A stretch of DNA of 64,000 nucleotides from the NCBI GenBank assembly GCA_963769905.1, contig CAVYNG010000002.1, positions 868,001-932,000 on the forward strand. Direction: 5' to 3'. Position 1 is the stretch's first letter, and every line of letters starts with the position of its first letter. The stretch comes from Bog-756 sp963769905 (GTDB lineage Bacteria; Actinomycetota; Acidimicrobiia; Acidimicrobiales; RAAP-2). Below the pieces are notes generated by a model. It was not told the DNA's origin, did no database searches, and saw only the letters and a list, made by a program, of their open reading frames with translations. Position numbers and translations under genes: made by a program. Positions 9,273 to 18,925 of the stretch are shown here, one piece after another.

Positions 9273-10016
9273 GTGCCGAGCCGGACCCTCGTGCTCGAGG
9301 GGTGCGTCAACTTCCGCGATCTCGGCGGGTACGCGACCCGCGACGGTCGCGAGATCGGGTGGCGCCGCCTGTTCCGGGCCGACGGCCTGAACCGGCTCAG
9401 CGAAGCCGACCGGTCGCTCCTCGCCGAGCTCGGGCTGGCCACGGTCATCGATCTGCGGACGGTCGACGAGGCCGAACAGCGGGGACGGTTCCCGGTCGAC
9501 GAGGTCCCCGTGCGCTATGTGGACCTCCCGCTCACCGACGTACTGCCCACATCCGAGGAGCTCCCCGAGTGGGCGGAGGTCTCCTACGTGGCGTCCCGCT
9601 ACGGCCGGATGGTCGAAGAAGGCGGGCCGGTGCTCACCCGGGCCATCGAGGTGCTCGCCTCGACCGGCTCGCTGCCCGCCGTCGTCCACTGCAGTGCCGG
9701 CAAGGACCGGACCGGGGTGCTCTCGGCGCTCGTGCTGGCCTTCCTCGACGTGCCCGACGAGACGATCGTCGAGGACTACGCGCTGAGCGCCGCCGCCATG
9801 GACCGTCTCCTCGAACGGTTGAAGGCCGAGTACCCCGACTCGGTCGAAGAGGTCGAGCGGTTCGCTCCGGCCATCCTCCACGTGGTCCCCGAGACGATGG
9901 AGGAGTTCCTCGAGTCGATCCGCACGGTGTACGGGAGCTACCAAGGGCTTGCGGCGGCACTCGGGGTGACCGAGGCGGTCGCGAGATTGCGCGACCATCT
10001 TCTCGTCGCGGCCTGA
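9273..10016 (+). CDS. Tyrosine-protein phosphatase (Y_phosphatase3 type)
   Basis: 247 residues. The signature P-loop HCSAGKDRTGVLSALVL carries the catalytic Cys and Arg, and LEGCVNFRDLGGYATRDGR at the N-terminus is the usual opening of bacterial tyrosine/serine phosphatases of this type. The protein has no signal peptide and is cytosolic. GTG 9273 begins 7 bp after rpmA. The substrate is unknown. It sits between rpmA and obgE, where it interrupts the standard order; that it is co-expressed with them is only inferred from spacing. Confidence 0.85.
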   Translation: MPSRTLVLEGCVNFRDLGGYATRDGREIGWRRLFRADGLNRLSEADRSLLAELGLATVIDLRTVDEAEQRGRFPVDEVPVRYVDLPLTDVLPTSEELPEWAEVSYVASRYGRMVEEGGPVLTRAIEVLASTGSLPAVVHCSAGKDRTGVLSALVLAFLDVPDETIVEDYALSAAAMDRLLERLKAEYPDSVEEVERFAPAILHVVPETMEEFLESIRTVYGSYQGLAAALGVTEAVARLRDHLLVAA

Positions 10017-10072
10017 GGCTCGGATCCCGGAGGGAAGCCCCTGGTCGGACGGGCCGAGATCGGGCACGTCGG

Positions 10073-10078
10073 TAGGAT
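10073..10078 (+). promoter_or_regulatory. TAGGAT -10 box for obgE
   Basis: TAGGAT ends 7 nt before the obgE ATG at 10086, placing transcription start at or beside the start codon. No Shine-Dalgarno lies in between. Confidence 0.5.
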
Positions 10079-10085
10079 CGTGGGC

Positions 10086-11383
10086 ATGTCCGGCTTCGTC
10101 GACGAGGCCCAGGTGCACGTGAAAGCCGGCGACGGCGGCGCCGGCGCGGTCTCGTTCCGGCGCGAGGCCCACGTGAGCAGGGGCGGTCCTGACGGCGGCG
10201 ACGGCGGAGACGGCGGATCGGTCTGGCTGATCGCGACCACCAACCAGTCCTCGTTGCTCGGCTTCCGCGACCATCCGCACCGGCGCGCCGGTGACGGGGG
10301 ACACGGCGGTGGGAAGAAACGCCACGGCGCCCGCGGTGCCGGTCTCGAGGTCCCCGTGCCGGTCGGGACCCGGGCCCGCCGCGCGGACGGAACCATGCTG
10401 GCGGACCTGGCCCGCGCCGGCGATCGATGGCTCGCCGGCGAGGGTGGACGCGGGGGAGGGGCAACGCCCGGTTCCTCACCAACCGCCGGCGCGCCCCGGC
10501 CTTCGCCGAACAGGGCGAGCGAGGCCACGAGGAGTGGTACGACCTCGAGCTCGCCCTGGTGGCCGACGTCGCGCTGATCGGCTTCCCCAATGTGGGCAAG
10601 AGCACCCTCATCTCGCGGATCTCCGCGGCGAGACCGGCGATCGCGGACTACCCCTTCACCACCCTCGTGCCCCATCTCGGGGTGGTACGGGCCGGGGAGT
10701 CGGACTTCACGGTTGCCGACATCCCCGGGCTGGTCGAGGGAGCGGCCGCGGGCAAGGGCCTCGGGCATCGCTTCCTGCGGCACATCACCCGCGCCCGGGT
10801 GATGGCCGTGCTGGTCGACCTCGACCCGGCAGCAACGTCGCCGCCTTCGGAGCAGCACCGGGTGCTCCTCGACGAGCTCTCGCGCTACCGCCCCGAACTG
10901 CTCGACCGTCCCCGCCTGGTCGTCGGGTCGAAGGCCGATCTCGCCCCGCCCGGCGAGCGGGTCGACGGTGTCACAGTCGACCTCGAGCTCTCCTCGGTGA
11001 CCGGACTCGGCATCGACCAGCTGGTCCGGCGGCTCGCCGCGCTCGTCGACGGGGCACGGGCGACCGAGCCGGCGGTCGACCACGCGGTCGTGGTCCATCA
11101 CCGTCCGGTGCCGGACGGGTTCGAGGTGGAGCGGACCGGAGAGGCCTCGTTCGTGGTGACCGGGAGGTCCGCCGAGCGCGCGGTGGCCCTCAACGACGTG
11201 ACCACCGACGAGGCAGCGGCCGTGGTCCAGGGCCGGCTCCGCCGGATCGGCGTGGACCGCGCGCTCGCCCGCGCCGGTGCCCGCGACGGCGACCTCGTGC
11301 AGATCGGGGCGCTCGCCTTCGAGTGGTACCCCGACCAGCCGGTTGGCGGCGGGACCCCGGCCCGCAGGCGCCGACGCCGGTGA
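10086..11383 (+). CDS. obgE: GTPase ObgE/CgtA, frameshifted near 10457
   Basis: The first frame (from ATG 10086) encodes the glycine-rich Obg fold (VHVKAGDGGAGAVSFRREAH, GGDGGDGGSVWLIA) up to GEGGRGG. The family continuation RGNARF then appears in another frame, followed by the G domain (GFPNVGKST, DIPGLVEGA) and the C-terminal OCT domain. One missing base in the G-rich run near 10452-10460 explains this; restoring it gives about 432 residues, the normal length. Obg is a ribosome-associated GTPase required in nearly all bacteria, so a sequence error is likelier than a pseudogene. The stop overlaps the proB GTG (GTGA). Confidence 0.88.
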
Positions 11384-12510
11384 CCACCACCGCCACCGGG
11401 GCCGTCGACCGCCCGGGCCGAACCCTCGTCGTCAAAGTCGGGTCGTCCTCGGTGACCACCGCGTCCGGCAGTGTGGACCACGCCGCGATCGACAAGGTGG
11501 CGGCCGAGGTGGCGGACGTCCGCGCCGGGGGCGACCGGGTCGTCGTGGTGAGCTCCGGTGCGATCGCGGCGGGCTGGTCGAGCCTCGCGGCGGAGCGCCC
11601 GCGCCCGACCGACCTCGCCACTCTGCAGGCGGTCGCCGCAGTCGGTCAGCACCGTCTGATGCAGGTGTGGAGCGACGCGTTGGGGCGGCTCGGGCTCGTG
11701 GCCGGCCAGGTGCTCCTCGCGCCGCTCGACTTCGTGCACCGCAGCCAGTACCTCCACGCGAGAGGGACGCTCACCCGCCTGCTCGAGCTCGGCGTCGTAC
11801 CGGTGGTGAACGAGAACGACGCGGTCGCCGACGAGGAGATCCGCTTCGGCGACAACGACCGACTCGCCGCACTGGTCGCGCATCTGGTCGGTGCCGGCTT
11901 GCTCGTGCTCCTGACCGACACCGCCGGATTGCTGACCGAGGACCCCGGCCTCTCGGGATCGGGGTCGTTGATCGAGGAGGTGGTCGAGATCGACCACGAG
12001 CTCGAGCAAATCGCCGGCGGCCCGGGAACCGTGGTCGGCAGCGGCGGGATGGGCTCCAAGTTGGCGGCCGCCAAGATCGCGGTGTGGTCCGGCGTCGAGG
12101 CGGTCATCGCGGACGCCGCGCGTCCGGGCGTGCTCGACGCGGTGGCCCGCGCGGTGCCGGGCGTCGGGACGCGGTTCCGGCCGCGCGAGCGGCGACTGCC
12201 GGCGCGAAAGCTCTGGATCGCGTTCGCGATCGGATCGTCGGGGACGATCGAGGTGGACGAGGGGGCGCGTCACGCGCTGGTCGTCGGCGGGCGTTCGCTG
12301 CTGCCCGCCGGGGTGGTGGCGACGAGCGGCGAGTACGGGGTCGACGACGCGGTCGAGATCGCGGGACCCGGCGGAAAGGTCTTCGCGAAGGGACTGGTTC
12401 GCCACCCCGCCGCGGTGGTCACCGCCTGGGCGGGGCACCGTTCCGAACAGCTGCCCGACGACCTGCCGCCGGTGGTCGTGCACCGCGACGACATGGTCGT
12501 CCTCGCCTGA
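11380..12510 (+). CDS. proB: Glutamate 5-kinase
   Basis: 376 residues, close to the typical 370. It has the amino-acid-kinase fold with VVKVGSSSVT, VVVSSGAIAAGW and VNENDAVADEEIRFGDNDRLAA, and a C-terminal PUA domain (about residues 285-370). It phosphorylates glutamate in the first step of proline synthesis. GTG 11380 overlaps the obgE stop by 4 bases, so translation is probably coupled. The next enzyme, proA, follows after 80 bp with its own promoter box. Confidence 0.96.
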   Translation: MTTTATGAVDRPGRTLVVKVGSSSVTTASGSVDHAAIDKVAAEVADVRAGGDRVVVVSSGAIAAGWSSLAAERPRPTDLATLQAVAAVGQHRLMQVWSDALGRLGLVAGQVLLAPLDFVHRSQYLHARGTLTRLLELGVVPVVNENDAVADEEIRFGDNDRLAALVAHLVGAGLLVLLTDTAGLLTEDPGLSGSGSLIEEVVEIDHELEQIAGGPGTVVGSGGMGSKLAAAKIAVWSGVEAVIADAARPGVLDAVARAVPGVGTRFRPRERRLPARKLWIAFAIGSSGTIEVDEGARHALVVGGRSLLPAGVVATSGEYGVDDAVEIAGPGGKVFAKGLVRHPAAVVTAWAGHRSEQLPDDLPPVVVHRDDMVVLA

Positions 12511-12578
12511 CCCGAACCGTCGGGAACGCGCCGCGCACCGTGCCGGCCGCCCCGCATCGCCGGGAATTCCCCGGCCAC

Positions 12579-12584
12579 TACGCT
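12579..12584 (+). promoter_or_regulatory. TACGCT -10 box for proA
   Basis: TACGCT is followed by exactly 6 nt and the proA GTG at 12591. The same layout (TANNNT, 6 nt, start) precedes the DAHP synthase, orn and sulfatase genes, so proA probably has its own leaderless transcript. Confidence 0.55.
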
Positions 12585-12590
12585 GAGACG

Positions 12591-13846
12591 GTGCCGACCA
12601 GCCCCCCGCCCGCCTTGGAGGAGCTTGCCCGCCGCGTGAAAAAGGCGAGCACCGAACTTGCCGCGGCACCCTCGGCTGCCCGGGCGGACGCGTTGGTACG
12701 AGCCGCCGACCTCCTCGAGCACCGGGGGGCGGAGATCCTCTCTGCGAACGCCGGGGACCTGCAGCGGGCCCGAGACGCCGGCGCGGACGCCACGTCGCTC
12801 GACCGGCTCCGGCTCGACGCGGCACGGGTGGCCGAGATGGCCGGCGGCCTTCGGGCGGTGGCCGGGCTGCCCGACCCGGTCGGCGAAGTCGTCGACGGAT
12901 GGGTGCGACCGAACGGACTCCGTGTCGAGCGGGTGCGTGTCCCCCTCGGCGTGATCGGGATCATCTACGAGAACCGGCCGAACGTGACGAGCGACGCCGC
13001 CGGCCTCTGTCTGAAGTCGGGCAACGCGGTCCTGCTGCGCGGCTCGTCGTCCGCGCTCGCGTCCAACGTGGTGATCGCCGAGACGATGCGTGACGGGCTC
13101 GACAAGGCGGGACTGCCGGTCGGGGCGATCGGCCTGGTCGAGGACACCAGCCACGAATCGGCGGTCTCCTTCATGCAGCTCGACGGCGTGATCGACTGCC
13201 TGATCCACGCGGGGGGCCCGCGCTGGTGGCCACCGTGCAGGAGCACGCGACCGTCCCCTACGTGCTCGACGGTGCCGGCAACTGCCACGTCTACGTCGAC
13301 GCCGCGGCCGATCTGGGCATGGCAGAGGCCATCGTGGTCAATGCCAAGACCCAGCGCCCGGGCGTCTGCAACGCCGCCGAGACCTTGCTCGTGCACCGTG
13401 CGGTGGCCGACGACTTCGTGCCTCGGGTCGTCAGGGCGTTGGCCGGGGTCGACCTGGTGGGCGACGCGGCTGCGCGCGCGCTCGACCGGAGCATCGGGGA
13501 GGCGACCGAGGAGGACTTCGCCAGCGAGTTCCTCGGGATGAAGATGTCGGTCGCGGTGGTCGATGACCTCGACGCCGCGATGGCCCACATCGCCCGCTTC
13601 TCCACCGGCCACTCCGAGGCGATCGTGACGACCGACCTCCGGAGCGCCACCCGCTTCGTGAGCGAGGTCGACGCCGCCGCCGTCGTGGTCAACGCTTCCA
13701 CGCGGCTCGTCGACGGAGAGGAGCTCGGACTCGGCGCGGAGATCGGGATCTCGACCCAGAAGCTGCACGCCAGGGGCCCGATGGGCCTGCGCGAGCTCAC
13801 CTCGGTCAAGTTCGTGCTCACCGGCGACGGGCAGGTGCGCTCGTGA
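12591..13846 (+). CDS. proA: Gamma-glutamyl phosphate reductase, frameshifted near 13205
   Basis: It reduces glutamyl-5-phosphate to the semialdehyde in proline synthesis. The first frame runs from GTG 12591 through LGVIGIIYENRPNVTSDAAG to GVIDCLI, after which the expected PRGGPALVATV continues in the next frame with the catalytic Cys in RPGVCNAAETLLV. A single missing base around 13203-13212 accounts for this; the corrected protein would be about 418 residues, the family norm. All residues on both sides are well conserved, which argues for a sequence error. The stop overlaps the next gene's GTG by 4 bases. Confidence 0.9.
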
Positions 13847-14787
13847 ACCGACCGGCCGGCGAGTCCGGGGGCGCGACCCGGTCCGAGCAGATCACCTCCG
13901 GCTACCCGGTCGCCGAGGAGCCGCGGTTCGGCTCGATCGGGGAGGTGCGCGAGGGCCTCGCCGCGGTGGACTACCTGGCCGACGACGGCATCGCCGGGGT
14001 CGTCTTCCTGGCCGACCGTTTGGCCAAGCCGGTCCTCGTCGAGGGGCCCGCGGGCACCGGCAAGACCGAGCTCGCCAAATCGGTCGCGCGGCTGACCGCA
14101 AGCCGGCTGATCCGCCTCCAGTGCTACGAGGGGCTCGACGAGTCGAAGGCACTCTACGAGTGGAATTACAAGAAGCAGCTGCTTCGGATCCAGGCCGACT
14201 CGGACCGTTCGTGGGACCAGCTCGAAGACGACATCTTCGCCGAGGAGTTCCTCCTCACACGCCCGCTGCTCGAGGCGATCCGCTCGACCGAGCCGGTGGT
14301 GCTGTTGGTGGACGAGGTCGACCGTGTGGAGCTCGAGACCGAGGCCCTGCTGCTCGAGATCCTCTCGGAGTACCAGGTCTCCATCCCCGAGCTCGGTACG
14401 GTGCGCGCGACGAGGATCCCACTCGTCTTCCTCACCTCGAACAACACCCGTGAGCTCTCCGAGGCGCTGAAGCGACGGTGCCTCTACCTGCACATCGACT
14501 ACCCCCAGCTCGACCGCGAACGGGCGATCATCGAGACGCGCGTCCCCGGCATCAGCCAGGCGCTCGCCGACCAGGTCGCGCGGATCGTCCGGTCGATCCG
14601 CACCCTCGACCTGAAGAAGAGCCCGTCGGTGTCCGAGACCATCGACTGGGCGCGCACCCTGGTTGTGCTCGGTGTGGAGTCGATCGACGCCGAGCGGGCC
14701 CGCGACACGCTGCACATCCTGTTGAAGTACCAGTCGGACATCGACAGGGCGGCGAAGGAGCTCGCCGGGGCAGAGCTCCCCGACTGA
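13843..14787 (+). CDS. MoxR-type AAA+ ATPase
   Basis: 314 residues. Walker A is GPAGTGKTELAKSVA, Walker B is VVLLVDEVDR, and a sensor region lies at FLTSNNTRELSEALKRRCLY. The fold and size fit the MoxR/CoxD group of AAA ATPases, chaperone-like enzymes that work with a VWA-domain partner in cofactor insertion or complex assembly. That partner is the next gene, 9 bp downstream. GTG 13843 overlaps the proA stop (GTGA). No CO-dehydrogenase genes are in the window, so the client is unknown. Confidence 0.88.
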   Translation: MNRPAGESGGATRSEQITSGYPVAEEPRFGSIGEVREGLAAVDYLADDGIAGVVFLADRLAKPVLVEGPAGTGKTELAKSVARLTASRLIRLQCYEGLDESKALYEWNYKKQLLRIQADSDRSWDQLEDDIFAEEFLLTRPLLEAIRSTEPVVLLVDEVDRVELETEALLLEILSEYQVSIPELGTVRATRIPLVFLTSNNTRELSEALKRRCLYLHIDYPQLDRERAIIETRVPGISQALADQVARIVRSIRTLDLKKSPSVSETIDWARTLVVLGVESIDAERARDTLHILLKYQSDIDRAAKELAGAELPD

Positions 14788-14796
14788 GCGCGAGCG

Positions 14797-16278
14797 GTGC
14801 TCGACCTGCTGACCGGCTTCGTCACCGAATTGCGTGCGGCCGGTATCCCGGTGTCGCTGACCGAGCATCTCGACGCCGCCGAGGCCCTCCGGCACATCCC
14901 CCTCGAGGACCGCGAGGCGATCAAGTACACCCTCGGGGCGAGCCTGGTGAAGACGTCCTCGCACTGGCGGGCCTACGAGACCACCTTCGAGATCTACTTC
15001 TCGCTACGAGGTCCCGAGTACCGCATCGACCAGGAGCCCGAGGAGACCGGCGACGAGGAGGGCACCGCCGCGACCGAGGCACGGATCGGCGAGCAGCCCG
15101 GTGCAGGCCGAGGCGGGCCCCAGGAGGGCATGACCGCTCAGGAGCTCGCCGACCTGCTCTACAAGGCGCTGCTCGGTGGGAACGCGGCGATGGCGGCCGC
15201 AGTGGCACGCCAGGCGGTGTCGCGCTACGCGGGCATGGAGGCCGGCCGGCCCGTCGGCGGCACGTACTACCTCTATCGGACGCTCCGTAACCTCGACCTC
15301 GACGCGGTGCTCGAGCGGCTCCTCGGCGAGGCGCGCGAGGCTGCGTCGTCACTCAACGAGGGCGCGCCCGGCGGCGACGGCGCGTCTTCGGTCAGCCTCA
15401 CGCCCCTCGAGGAGCGCCTGCTGCGCGACGAGTACCAGGCCCGGATCGAGCAGCTGCGCCAGGAGATCGAGAACGAGATCCGGCGGCGCCTGGTCGCCGA
15501 CCGCGGCAGCGAGGCGCTCGCCCGCTCGCTGCGCAAACCGTTGCCCGAGGACGTCGACATGATGCACGCGACCCGCGAGGAGCTGGTGGCGATGCGGAAG
15601 TCGCTCCAGCCGCTGTCGCGCAAGTTGGCGGTCCGCCTCGCGCGCAAGCGGCGCCACGGCCGCAAGGGCCCGCTCGACTTCCGGTCGACGATGCGGCACT
15701 CCCTCTCGACCGGTGGGGTGCCGGTCGACCCCAAGTTCCGCTACCCGCGGCCCTCGAAGCCCGAGATCGTGGTGATCGCCGACATCTCCGGCTCGGTGGC
15801 CTCCTTCGCCCGGTTCACCCTCCACCTGGTGCACGCCATCAGCACCCAGTTCTCGAAGGTGCGGAGCTTCGTCTTCATCGACGGGATCGACGAGGTGACC
15901 AGGTTCTTCGAAGGGACCGACGACCCGGCGGACGCAGTCCACCGGATCAACACCGAGGCCGACGTCGTCTGGGTGGACGGGCACTCGGATTACGGCCACA
16001 CGCTCACGGTCTTCTGGGAGCGGTGGGGCGAGGAGATGACCCCGAAGACGAGCGTGCTCTTGCTCGGGGACGCGCGCAACAACTACCACGCGCCCCAGGC
16101 ATGGGTGGTGAAGGAGCTCCAGTCCCGCGCACGCCATGTCTACTGGCTGAACCCGGAGCCGGAGACCTACTGGAACTCCGGGGACTCGATCGTCGGCGAG
16201 TATGCCCGGCACTGCGACGCGGTCGTCGAGTGCCGCACCCTCCGCCAGCTCGAGCGGTTCGTGGGCGAGCTCACGTGA
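14797..16278 (+). CDS. VWA domain-containing (CoxE-like) protein
   Basis: 493 residues. The N-terminal half is a CoxE-type helical region (ELRAAGIPVSLTEHLDAAEAL), the middle is acidic and basic low-complexity with a predicted coiled coil around residues 205-230, and the C-terminal von Willebrand A domain has the metal-binding DISGSVASF motif and a later GDARNNY segment. It pairs with the MoxR ATPase just upstream. Both are soluble. GTG 14797 is the first start after the MoxR stop. Confidence 0.86.
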   Translation: MLDLLTGFVTELRAAGIPVSLTEHLDAAEALRHIPLEDREAIKYTLGASLVKTSSHWRAYETTFEIYFSLRGPEYRIDQEPEETGDEEGTAATEARIGEQPGAGRGGPQEGMTAQELADLLYKALLGGNAAMAAAVARQAVSRYAGMEAGRPVGGTYYLYRTLRNLDLDAVLERLLGEAREAASSLNEGAPGGDGASSVSLTPLEERLLRDEYQARIEQLRQEIENEIRRRLVADRGSEALARSLRKPLPEDVDMMHATREELVAMRKSLQPLSRKLAVRLARKRRHGRKGPLDFRSTMRHSLSTGGVPVDPKFRYPRPSKPEIVVIADISGSVASFARFTLHLVHAISTQFSKVRSFVFIDGIDEVTRFFEGTDDPADAVHRINTEADVVWVDGHSDYGHTLTVFWERWGEEMTPKTSVLLLGDARNNYHAPQAWVVKELQSRARHVYWLNPEPETYWNSGDSIVGEYARHCDAVVECRTLRQLERFVGELT

Positions 16279-16361
16279 GCGAGGGGCACGCCGGATTCGA
16301 CAGGTTGTCGGGAGCGACGCAAGGCCCGACCGGACGACGCCCACCGGCGGGAATTCGGACG

Positions 16362-17075
16362 GTGTCGCCCGAGGCGGTCGGGTCGACCCGGATCGTCCTC
16401 GTCCGTCACGGCGAGGCGGTTTGCAACGTCTCGGGGGTGTGTGGCGGACCAAAGGGGTGCGGCGGCCTGACCGACCTCGGGCGCGACCAGGTGGCGTCAC
16501 TCCGCCGGCGGTTGTGCACCACCCGCGAGTTGGCGGGGGCGTCGGCCTTCTACGCGAGCGTGCTCCCGAGGGCGATCGAGACTGCCCTCGGCATCGCCGC
16601 CGGGGTCTCCGACGGGGCCGGTGTCCCACCTGCGCTCGTGACCGAATGCGATCTCTGCGAGCTGCATCCCGGTGAGGCGGACGGCCTCGGCTGGGAGGAG
16701 TTCAGCGCTGCCTTCGGCAGCCCCGACTGGGACATCGATCCTTCGCGTCCGATCGCGCCGGGCGGCGAGAGCTGGACCGGGTTCGTCCGCCGGGTGGCCG
16801 ACGTGCTCGACCGTGTGGTGGCCCGTCATCCCGGCGAGCTGGTGCTCGTCGCGACCCACGCCGGGGTGGTCGAGGCGTCACTGCTCGCCAAGATGCCGGT
16901 CGACCGCGGACTGGACGGCGCCCGCCTGCAGCTACGGACGGCGCACACCTCGCTCACCACCTGGGAGGTCGACGCCGGAGTGTGGCGGCTGCTCGCCTAC
17001 AACGACGCCGCGCACCTGGCGGGTACCGGCATAGGGGAGCGAGGAGCGCCCCGCGGCGCGGCTCAGCAGGCGTAG
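16362..17075 (+). CDS. Histidine phosphatase family protein
   Basis: 237 residues with the catalytic RHGEAVCN motif near the N-terminus and the second His in ATHAGVVEASL, as in phosphoglycerate-mutase-like phosphatases. GTG 16362 puts RHG about 17 residues in, normal for the family. An alternative GTG at 16275 overlaps the VWA stop (GTGA), but the extra 29 codons have third positions less GC-rich than the rest, so I prefer the later start. The 3' end overlaps the convergent gene by 13 bp. The substrate is not predictable. Confidence 0.8.
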   Translation: MSPEAVGSTRIVLVRHGEAVCNVSGVCGGPKGCGGLTDLGRDQVASLRRRLCTTRELAGASAFYASVLPRAIETALGIAAGVSDGAGVPPALVTECDLCELHPGEADGLGWEEFSAAFGSPDWDIDPSRPIAPGGESWTGFVRRVADVLDRVVARHPGELVLVATHAGVVEASLLAKMPVDRGLDGARLQLRTAHTSLTTWEVDAGVWRLLAYNDAAHLAGTGIGERGAPRGAAQQA

Positions 17076-18727
17076 TCGTTGTCGAAGGCGGTGTCCATCC
17101 CGCCTAGCTGCAAGGGGGGGATCAACGACGGGGAGCTGTACTGGACGATCTGGACCGGCCCCGCCGGCAATTGCGCACCGGGGAATTGACTTCGGATGTT
17201 AGCGCAGGTGGCCGCGGGGTTGACTCCCCAATAGGCCGCCCAGTACGCGACGGCGGGCTGGTAGTTGCCCACGATCCCGTTCCAGACGCCGGGGCTCGCG
17301 TAGATGCCCACGTTGTTCAGCCCCTTGGATTGGAGTCCCTCGATCGCGCCCTGCACGAGCGAGGCGTTCGCCGCCGTGTCGCCCTGCCACGAGGGGATCC
17401 CCGGGAGGGAGTAGTTCTCCACGTCGAGCCACCAGGCCACCTGGGTGTTCACGCCGGCGTCCTGTGCATTCTGGTAGGCGTTTTGCGCGGTCAGGAACCC
17501 GAACTGGCAGGCGGAGGGCACAGCCATCGAGTTGCAGTCCGGGTCGGCGTCGATGCCCGACGTCCAGAAGGTGAGGAAGATGTAGAGGTTGAGGCCGGCC
17601 CCGGCCCAGCCGGCCTCACCGGCGAGGCACGGATTGGCCGCGCCCATCGACTCGCCCACCACCTGCACGATTCCGATGGTGTGGGGTGGTGGCGGGAAGC
17701 CACCGCACTGGAAGTTCGAGACGTCGTAGCCGAACGAGCCCGACGGGTACGGCGACGCGGCGAAGTGGTCGTTGCCGGGCGCCTCGGCCATGCCCACCAC
17801 CGGCCGGGCGAGCACCTGGGGTGCCGAGCCCCAGTAGGTCGCATCGCCGTAGGCGGTGACCCCGCCGTTGTCGTTGGTGAACCAGTAACCCCTCCCGTCG
17901 CTGGTGGAGGCCATCGCCGCCACCGCCCGGCTGAGGGGCACGCTGCCGAGCGACCCGAAGAACCCCGCGTCACCGAAGGCGAAGACGCCGCCGTCGGACG
18001 CGGTGAACCAGTACCCGCGCCCGCTCGGGCTGGCGGTCATCCCGACGATCGGCCGGTTGAGGGAGAGGCTTCCGGTCGACCCGAAGAACCCGGCATCACC
18101 GAAGGCGAAGATCCCGCCGTCCGCGGCGACCAGCCAGTAGCCCTTGCCGTCCGGGGTCGCGGCCATCCCGACCACCGGCCGGTTGAGCATCTGTCCGCCC
18201 ATCGAGCCGTAGTACTTCGCGCCACCGAAGGCGAAGATCCCTCCGTCGGACGCGACGAGCCAGTAGCCGCCTCCGTTCGGGAGCGCGGCCATGCCGACAA
18301 CCGGCCGGTTGAGCACGAGCGAACCGGTCGAGCCGTAGAAGCCGGCATGGCCGAACGAGAATATCCCGCCGTCGGCGGCGACCAGCCAGTAACCGGCTCC
18401 ACCGGCGGCGCCGGCCATGCCGACGATCGGACGGTTCAGCGGCTGACCGCCCATCGAGCCGTAGAACGGCGTACCGCCGAAGCTGAAGACGCCACCGTCG
18501 GACGCGACGAGCCAGTAGGCGGAAACCGTGGACGCGTGACCCGAAGGTGCTGCCGCGGCCTCGGGCGCGTTGTCGAGGAGTGGCGTCGTGACGAGGAGGC
18601 CGGCGATGGCCGCGCAGGCGAGCGCGGCGCCCAGCGCGACCCTCCCCGCGTGGCGTACGACGCGTCGTGGTCCGCGGCGCATCGAGTGACGTGGCGTGGA
18701 AGGGCGATGGGACGGGTGTTCGACCAT
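17063..18727 (-). CDS. Secreted GH25/DUF1906-like protein with six 42-residue repeats
   Basis: 554 residues. A basic N-terminus and hydrophobic stretch (about 30-50) form a signal peptide. Residues 71-322 are six tandem 42-residue repeats built on YWLVASDGGVFSFG, followed by a YGS/FGS-containing and an LNRPIVGMA segment. The remainder resembles glycoside-hydrolase-25-like or DUF1906 domains: SFGYDVSNFQ, QVAWWLDVENYS and PVQIVQYSS. A cell-wall-directed muramidase-like role outside the cell is a reasonable inference; the repeats look like a beta-propeller or wall-binding module. Similar repeats are known from actinobacterial surface proteins. Transcription converges on the phosphatase gene. Confidence 0.8.
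   Translation of the reverse strand: MVEHPSHRPSTPRHSMRRGPRRVVRHAGRVALGAALACAAIAGLLVTTPLLDNAPEAAAAPSGHASTVSAYWLVASDGGVFSFGGTPFYGSMGGQPLNRPIVGMAGAAGGAGYWLVAADGGIFSFGHAGFYGSTGSLVLNRPVVGMAALPNGGGYWLVASDGGIFAFGGAKYYGSMGGQMLNRPVVGMAATPDGKGYWLVAADGGIFAFGDAGFFGSTGSLSLNRPIVGMTASPSGRGYWFTASDGGVFAFGDAGFFGSLGSVPLSRAVAAMASTSDGRGYWFTNDNGGVTAYGDATYWGSAPQVLARPVVGMAEAPGNDHFAASPYPSGSFGYDVSNFQCGGFPPPPHTIGIVQVVGESMGAANPCLAGEAGWAGAGLNLYIFLTFWTSGIDADPDCNSMAVPSACQFGFLTAQNAYQNAQDAGVNTQVAWWLDVENYSLPGIPSWQGDTAANASLVQGAIEGLQSKGLNNVGIYASPGVWNGIVGNYQPAVAYWAAYWGVNPAATCANIRSQFPGAQLPAGPVQIVQYSSPSLIPPLQLGGMDTAFDNDYAC
17762..18517 (-). repeat. Six tandem 126-bp coding repeats
   Basis: Each unit encodes 42 residues starting YWLV or YWFT, with GG at positions 8-9 and a VGMA-like end. 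The first four are most alike and the sixth has diverged. The in-frame period of 126 bp suggests expansion by unequal recombination. Confidence 0.85.
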
Positions 18728-18925
18728 GACCGAAGAACCTTTCGGGCTCGGGGAGCTCGTGCGCGCTCCGCACGCACCGCACAGACGCGGGACGAGCTGG
18801 TGGGCCGCGACCGGTGGCGACCGATCGGAACCCGGTTATTCTTCACGTCAGTCGAACCGGGGGTCAAGGTCCCAGCCAGCTGGTACCGGGGAAGGCTCCG
18901 CGCCGCGACCCGGCGCGGCTCCCGG

